Source: an uncultured Saprospiraceae bacterium
GTDB taxonomy: Bacteria; Bacteroidota; Bacteroidia; Chitinophagales; Saprospiraceae
Direction: 5' to 3'
Assembly: GCA_938033975.1 (NCBI GenBank)
Contig: CALHKJ010000088.1
Span: 1 to 10,335, forward strand
DNA length: 10,335 bases
Within the stretch, counting starts at the first letter, position 1; every line of letters begins with the position of its first letter. Below, piece by piece: positions 6,138 through 10,335 of the stretch. Both the position numbers and the translations under genes were made by a program. The notes beneath the pieces are model-generated. The model was not told where the DNA came from. It searched no databases and saw nothing but the letters and a program-made list of their open reading frames with translations.

Positions 6138-6560
6138 ATGCAAAACAACAATCTAGATACACTCAAGATATTGTTCATTATTAAAGGGATAATAAACCTT
6201 CTCTCTACCCTTTTTGTAATAGTTATGATATTAGGACTAGGAGCATTTTTGACTGCAGATATACCTGCAAACTATGAGACAAGACCAAATGAATTACCCT
6301 TTAATCCAATCACAATAATTTCTTCTCTTGGAATTTTTGCGGTTATTGTTTCAATAGCATACACGGTAGTTACTTTTCTTGCTGCTAAATATATCGGTGA
6401 GAGAAAAAACCACACCTTCATTGTTATAGTTTCAGTACTCAATATGTTTTCAGGCATCTTAGGAATTGGATTGGGGGTTTTTGCACTGATAGAATTGCAT
6501 AACGACAATGTGAAGCCTCTTTTCGGAAGAGGTATAACTGAAAAGGAACAATTTTTATAA
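6138..6560 (+). CDS. Small integral membrane protein, unknown function
   Basis: 140 residues with three long hydrophobic segments: about 10-39, 56-86 and 92-120. Between the first two is a polar loop (40-55, DIPANYETRPNELPFN). Between the second and third is a short basic turn (KYIGERKNH, 84-92). The third helix is glycine-rich (FSGILGIGLGVFALIEL) and is followed by a short polar tail (NDNVKPLFGRG and onward). There are no catalytic or binding motifs. From memory, small proteins of this pattern with an 'IEL....VK.LF' end are common hypotheticals in Bacteroidota. The preceding terminator isolates it from SulP. TACTTTTA at 6115-6122 could be part of a -7 element but no good -33 element is visible. 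Its stop codon touches the stop codon of the acetyltransferase gene on the other strand. Confidence 0.85.
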   Translation: MQNNNLDTLKILFIIKGIINLLSTLFVIVMILGLGAFLTADIPANYETRPNELPFNPITIISSLGIFAVIVSIAYTVVTFLAAKYIGERKNHTFIVIVSVLNMFSGILGIGLGVFALIELHNDNVKPLFGRGITEKEQFL

Positions 6561-7103
6561 TCAAAAATTCCTTTCAAGCCAATCCTCTCGATATATGTTG
6601 AAGATGAAAACAGCATTTCCTTTATAGACACTTGGGTTTCTCACTTTCATTCCATTCTTTACAGCGACTCTTTGTGAAGGAAGATTTGATATACTTATGA
6701 TTGAAATTAAATTTTCTGTAAAATTATTTTCAAAGGCAAAGTCACGGCATTTTTGAGCAGCTTCTGTAGCAAAAGCGTTATTCCAAAATTTTGGAATCAT
6801 AGAATATCCAATTTCTAATTCTGTTTCGCCATCAACGGTTTGAACCAATAAGCCACAGTAACCTACCAGTTCATTTGTCTCTTTAAGAATAAGCGCGTTC
6901 ATTCCACCAAGATCATTTTTGTATCGGGAAAACTGTCTTTCATACCACTTCGTACATTCTATCTCTGGTGTTTCAAATTCTGATATCCAATATTTTCTAG
7001 TATTTGGATCTTTGTGAAATTCCAACCATTCGTCATAATCCTTTTGATCAATAGACCTGAACTCTAATCTTTCCGTTTTTTCTCCGTGCAATAAATATTT
7101 CAT
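6561..7103 (-). CDS. GNAT-family N-acetyltransferase (RimJ/RimL-like)
   Basis: 180 residues, the normal length for RimJ/RimL-type acetyltransferases, which pass an acetyl group from acetyl-CoA to an amine of a protein, amino acid or small molecule. The early strand TERLEFRSIDQKDYDEW (10-26) is the usual family opening. LVGYCGLL (79-86) is the central strand. EIGYSMIPKFWNNAFATEAA (97-116) is the acetyl-CoA-binding strand-turn-helix, and ISISNLPSQRVAVKNGMK (136-153) is the C-terminal 'N-x-x-S-x-x-V-x-x-K-x-G' motif. The pyrophosphate loop, usually W-G-K-G-Y/F-A-T-E-A, reads W-N-N-A-F-A-T-E-A here; backbone-mediated contacts allow such changes, so activity is still expected. Substrate unknown. 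The gene is monocistronic, divergent from the large propeller gene (53 bp between starts) and convergent, with zero spacing, with the membrane-protein gene. Confidence 0.9.
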   Translation of the reverse strand: MKYLLHGEKTERLEFRSIDQKDYDEWLEFHKDPNTRKYWISEFETPEIECTKWYERQFSRYKNDLGGMNALILKETNELVGYCGLLVQTVDGETELEIGYSMIPKFWNNAFATEAAQKCRDFAFENNFTENLISIISISNLPSQRVAVKNGMKVRNPSVYKGNAVFIFNIYREDWLERNF

Positions 7104-7121
7104 GAATAATCCAATACTTGA

Positions 7122-7151
7122 TTTGCTAATGTCAAATTATAGATATATTTA
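7122..7151 (+). promoter_or_regulatory. Candidate Bacteroidota-type promoter for the propeller gene
   Basis: TTTG at 7122-7125, an 18-base spacer and TATATTTA at 7144-7151 approximate the Bacteroidota -33 TTTG and -7 TAnnTTTG elements, with one mismatch at the last base. Transcription would begin at about 7155-7158, right at the annotated ATG (7157). Either the message is leaderless or the true start is the second in-frame ATG (codon 8, 7178), which would still leave a good signal peptide. The site lies wholly within the 53-bp divergent gap. Confidence 0.4.
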
Positions 7152-7156
7152 TAAGT

Positions 7157-10100
7157 ATGAAGAAGATAAATATATCCATGAACAAATTAAGCATAATTCT
7201 TTTATTGATACTTTCTTGCTTTTGTTATGATGTGATGGGCCAAGACAATCCATTCTCAAAATTAAAGTATAGAAATGTGGGCCCTTTTAGAGGAGGTAGA
7301 GTGACAGCAGTACATGGAGTTGACGCTTCCGCAAATGTTTTTTACATGGGTGCCACAGGAGGTGGCGTTTGGAAGACAGAAGACTACGGGCAATCTTGGA
7401 AAAATATCTCAGATGGATATTTTGACACTCCTTCAATTGGTGCTATTAACGTCTCTTCTACAAATCCAAACTTGATCTATGTTGGAACAGGATCTGATGG
7501 TTTGAGATCGAATGTCATTTCCGGTAAGGGAATATATAAATCAATGGATGCGGGAAAAACTTGGGAATTCTCAGGGCTTCCTAATGCCGGTCAAATCGGT
7601 GCAGTAGAAATTCACCCAACAAATGAAGAGATAGTATTTGCAGCCGTCATAGGAAATGCATTTAAATCAAATGATGAAAGAGGGATTTACAGAACTAAAG
7701 ATGGTGGTGAAAACTGGGAACAGGTTTATGCTATTTCAGACACAACAGGTTTTGTTGATCTTGAATTTCATCCAAGCAATCCAAATATGATTTATGCAGC
7801 AGCATGGCGTGCTGAAAGAAAACCGTGGACTATAATAAGTGGCGGCGACGAAAATGGAATTTATCGATCTGTGGATGGTGGAAATCAATGGAAGAAAATT
7901 GGGAAAGGGCTTCCTACAGAAATGGGCAAAATCGATTTAGCAGTTTCAGAAGATGATCCAGACAGATTGTATGCACTAGTAGAAACGGTTGATACACTTC
8001 GTGGACTATACATGTCTGTAGATAGAGGTGAAAATTTTAGTTTTCAATCCAATAAAAAAGGCCTTACCGATCGACCATTCTATTATTGTAATGTAGAAGC
8101 TGATAGGCACAATGCAGACAAAGTATATGTCAATAGTACTAGATTCTATCGCTCTGTTGACGCAGGCAAAAGTTGGTCTACACTACGAACTCCACATGGA
8201 GATAATCATGATATTTGGATTAGTCCTATTGATTCTAATTTAATTATTCAATCAAATGACGGTGGTGCTAATGTGAGTTTCAATGGTGGAAAAACATGGA
8301 GTACTCAATACAATCAAAATACTGCAGAACTCTATCAAGTGGAAGTAGATAATCAATATCCATATTGGCTTTATGCTGGACAGCAAGACAATTACACCAC
8401 AGTTAGTGTACCAAGTATGGCCCCCTATTCTCACCAGTTGGGTTCTGCTGGCTACGTGATGAACACAGGAGGTTGCGAAACCGGACCAGCTGTGCCTAAT
8501 CCTTTGAATCCAAATATTGTCTATTCCAATTGCAAAGGGAAATTTAGTGTTTTTAATAAGACGACAGGACAAGAAAAGCGGTATGATGTAGAAGCCTACT
8601 TTATGTATGGACATAGCACGGAAGAATTGCCACAACGATTTCAACGTGTCTCACCTATTCATGTTTCTCCTCATGACCCTAAGGTGATTTATCATTGTTC
8701 ACAATTTGTCAATCGTACAACTGACGAGGGAAAAAATTGGGAAAAGATTTCACCAGACCTGACAGCTTTTGAGGCTGACAAACAAATGAGGTCAGGTGGG
8801 CCATTTACCAATGACATAACTGGTGAAGAATTTTATAGTACCATCTATTCTATCCAAGAGTCTAGTTTGGAGAAAGGAGTGATTTATGTTGGGGCCAATG
8901 ATGGACCTGTGCACATTTCTAAGGATGGAGGAAAAAACTGGAATGATATTACGCCAAATTTGCCGAAAGGCGGAAGAGTCGATTCTGTCGAGCCAAGCAA
9001 GCATAGAAAAGGTGTCGCTTATGTCACAATATTACGTTACCAATTAGGAGACACAAAACCTTATATTTTCAGAACAGAAAACTATGGCGAATCATGGGAA
9101 TTAATCACAAAAGGAATCCCAAATGATTTTCCAGTAAGAGTTGTACGTGAAGATTATCAAAACGAAAATTTACTATTTGCAGGAACAGAATATGGAATGT
9201 TTGTCTCTTTAGACCGAGGAACAAGTTGGCAAAAGTTTCAACAGAATCTTCCAGTCACTCCGATTACAGATATAAAAATCCATAGAGGTGATTTGGTTTT
9301 ATCGACAATGGGTAGAGGGTTTTGGCTAATGGATGATGTCGCTATCCTAAGAAAAGGATATCATCAGGTGGCGGAAACAACATTATTCAAACCTGAAGAT
9401 GGTATCAGATATCGTTATTCTAGAACTTCAGGAACAGGAAGCATCATGCCTACACACAGCTATCCACAACCAGGGGTGATCATAGATTATTTCTTGGAAG
9501 ATACGGTAGATGAAATCAGGCTAGACATTTACACAAGTAATAAAAAAACCTTGATTAGGAGTTTTACAAATTTTTCTGTGACTCAGGATACAATCGTAAG
9601 AGATATGATGACCAACTATACTGAATCATCTTTAAATTCAGCATTGTCTATAAAGCCAGGGTTCCATAGATTTAAGTGGGATATGAAAATGATGGGTGCT
9701 TGGAAAGAGAATAACAAAAGCACTTATTCTGGAGGACCATTGGCGATACCGGGAGAATACAAATTAATTCTTACAGTAGATGGAAAAGAATATGAAGAAG
9801 ATTTTTCTTTGCTAAGAGATCCTAGAGTGAGTAAGGAAGAAGTGAGCGATATGGATTTAAATGCACAGGGAGTGATGTTGAGAGCAGTTATTGATTTGCA
9901 ATCTGATGTGAGAAAAAAAATCGCTTTGATAAATGAAAAATTGGAAGAAAATCCTGATGATGAAAAAATGAAGGAAGCTTTGGACATTTTAGAACAAAAA
10001 GATGGCAGGTATACAAAGCCTATGTTTCTATCACAGCTAAACTACCTATACGGCATCATGAACAAAGCAGATCAGAAATTGGGTCAAGATGTTTATGATA

Positions 10101-10174
10101 GATATGTACAGTTGCAAAAAGAGTACATAGAGTTTTGTAAAAATTTTGGATTCGATTATGACAAATCGTACTAA
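7157..10174 (+). CDS. Secreted sortilin/VPS10-like Asp-box beta-propeller protein
   Basis: 1005 residues. A signal peptide (about 1-28, ending YDVMGQD) indicates export. The mature part begins with KYRNVGPFRGGRVTAV (37-52), the typical opening of the large bacterial family usually labelled 'VPS10/sortilin-like' or 'glycosyl hydrolase, BNR repeat'. Asp-box motifs (S/T-x-D-x-G-x-x-W) occur at 74, 129, 180, 238, 287 (ending F), 333, 374 (N for D), 521, 588, 640 (N for D) and 684; 366-373 is a degenerate copy. These form two propeller units, separated by a gap at about 382-520. The region past about 735 is a beta-rich C-terminal domain (PGEYKLILTVDGKEYEEDF, 865-883) followed by a helical, charged tail (890-1005). 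Glycosidase activity is an annotation habit; no catalytic residues are evident, and a binding or protein-processing role is as likely. There is no type IX sorting tail. ATG 7157 or 7178 (Met8) could be the start. Confidence 0.93.
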   Translation: MKKINISMNKLSIILLLILSCFCYDVMGQDNPFSKLKYRNVGPFRGGRVTAVHGVDASANVFYMGATGGGVWKTEDYGQSWKNISDGYFDTPSIGAINVSSTNPNLIYVGTGSDGLRSNVISGKGIYKSMDAGKTWEFSGLPNAGQIGAVEIHPTNEEIVFAAVIGNAFKSNDERGIYRTKDGGENWEQVYAISDTTGFVDLEFHPSNPNMIYAAAWRAERKPWTIISGGDENGIYRSVDGGNQWKKIGKGLPTEMGKIDLAVSEDDPDRLYALVETVDTLRGLYMSVDRGENFSFQSNKKGLTDRPFYYCNVEADRHNADKVYVNSTRFYRSVDAGKSWSTLRTPHGDNHDIWISPIDSNLIIQSNDGGANVSFNGGKTWSTQYNQNTAELYQVEVDNQYPYWLYAGQQDNYTTVSVPSMAPYSHQLGSAGYVMNTGGCETGPAVPNPLNPNIVYSNCKGKFSVFNKTTGQEKRYDVEAYFMYGHSTEELPQRFQRVSPIHVSPHDPKVIYHCSQFVNRTTDEGKNWEKISPDLTAFEADKQMRSGGPFTNDITGEEFYSTIYSIQESSLEKGVIYVGANDGPVHISKDGGKNWNDITPNLPKGGRVDSVEPSKHRKGVAYVTILRYQLGDTKPYIFRTENYGESWELITKGIPNDFPVRVVREDYQNENLLFAGTEYGMFVSLDRGTSWQKFQQNLPVTPITDIKIHRGDLVLSTMGRGFWLMDDVAILRKGYHQVAETTLFKPEDGIRYRYSRTSGTGSIMPTHSYPQPGVIIDYFLEDTVDEIRLDIYTSNKKTLIRSFTNFSVTQDTIVRDMMTNYTESSLNSALSIKPGFHRFKWDMKMMGAWKENNKSTYSGGPLAIPGEYKLILTVDGKEYEEDFSLLRDPRVSKEEVSDMDLNAQGVMLRAVIDLQSDVRKKIALINEKLEENPDDEKMKEALDILEQKDGRYTKPMFLSQLNYLYGIMNKADQKLGQDVYDRYVQLQKEYIEFCKNFGFDYDKSY

Positions 10175-10176
10175 GC

Positions 10177-10335
10177 TTAGGCAAATTCTTCGAGAAATAT
10201 TTCTTTAAGTATTTCAGAACTTTCTTTGTTTTCGATTGCATTCCGATTGGATTCTTTGCCCATTTGTTTTGGCCAAAGATGAAAACCACCAGTCATCTTA
10301 AATGGAATCAAACCTGGGTATCTGTTGGGCTCAAT
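10177..10335 (-). CDS. Unrecognised protein, C-terminal fragment (runs off the right edge)
   Basis: On the minus strand one frame is open from the window edge for 52 codons to a TAA at 10179-10177. The encoded segment begins IEPNRYPGLIPFKMTGG, continues FHLWPKQMGKESNR, and ends with a charged helix (ENKESSEILKEIFLEEFA). The composition (aromatic/Pro/Gly core, then an amphipathic tail) looks like genuine coding sequence. The stop codon lies only two bases beyond the stop of the propeller gene, as for the other convergent pair in the window. I do not recognise the family from this fragment. A competing 77-codon frame across 10056-10289 has a less protein-like composition and overlaps the end of the propeller gene. 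Confidence 0.6.
   Translation of the reverse strand: MEPNRYPGLIPFKMTGGFHLWPKQMGKESNRNAIENKESSEILKEIFLEEFA

Noticed and set aside
6272..6631. 119-codon minus-strand frame spanning the membrane-protein gene and the acetyltransferase end
   Set aside because: It overlaps two well-supported genes in other frames and has no recognisable domain.
7205..7240. Lipoprotein signal in the propeller protein (Cys21/Cys23)
   Set aside because: The residues before Cys21 (I-L-S) do not fit the usual lipobox, and a signal peptidase I site near MGQ (27-29) is more natural.
8252..8644. 130-codon antisense frame inside the propeller gene
   Set aside because: It lies entirely inside the Asp-box region of a clear gene. 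It is rich in His/Ile/Cys with no coherent motif.
10056..10289. 77-codon minus-strand frame at the right end
   Set aside because: It overlaps the conserved-looking end of the propeller gene. The alternative frame 10177-10335 is open to the edge, stops neatly after the convergent gene and looks more protein-like.

Overview
The window looks like chromosomal DNA of a member of the Bacteroidota, most likely a marine or soil Cytophagia/Flavobacteriia-type organism. The lines I hand-counted average about 36% G+C. Start codons show no clear Shine-Dalgarno sequences. The one promoter-like site I could place resembles the Bacteroidota TTTG / TAnnTTTG pattern. The gene families fit too: a SulP transporter with a long loop insert, a secreted 'sortilin-type' propeller protein, and small secreted proteins of unknown function.

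Layout. At the left edge (1-97, minus strand) is the first 32 codons of a probable glyoxalase/VOC-fold protein. It is followed by a degenerate 15-bp repeat tract (154-218) and a long hairpin terminator (219-272). The terminator serves a minus-strand gene for a secreted coiled-coil protein (282-947). A 451-bp divergent intergenic region (948-1398) then holds a cluster of DnaA-box-like sequences, a palindrome and an AT-rich run. From it the plus-strand series starts: dnaB (replicative helicase, 1399-2904), an RsuA/RluB-type pseudouridine synthase (2942-3664), a small secreted or anchored protein with a TTG start (3832-4125), and a SulP anion transporter with a STAS domain (4203-6047) closed by a strong terminator (6070-6100). 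Next come a three-helix membrane protein (6138-6560), a GNAT acetyltransferase on the opposite strand (6561-7103) abutting it tail to tail, and a large secreted Asp-box beta-propeller protein (7157-10174). The window ends with the C-terminal 52 codons of an unrecognised minus-strand gene (10177-10335).

Functionally this is mostly housekeeping plus envelope functions: DNA replication (DnaB), ribosome maturation (pseudouridine synthase), anion uptake (SulP) and secreted or envelope proteins of unknown role. I see no transposase, integrase, CRISPR array, toxin-antitoxin pair, phage gene or defence cassette, and nothing that adds up to a clearly new multi-gene system. The observation most worth checking is the DnaA-box cluster between divergent genes next to dnaB, which could be a replication origin or a DnaA-controlled promoter region. 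The second is the small TTG-start gene just upstream of the SulP transporter.
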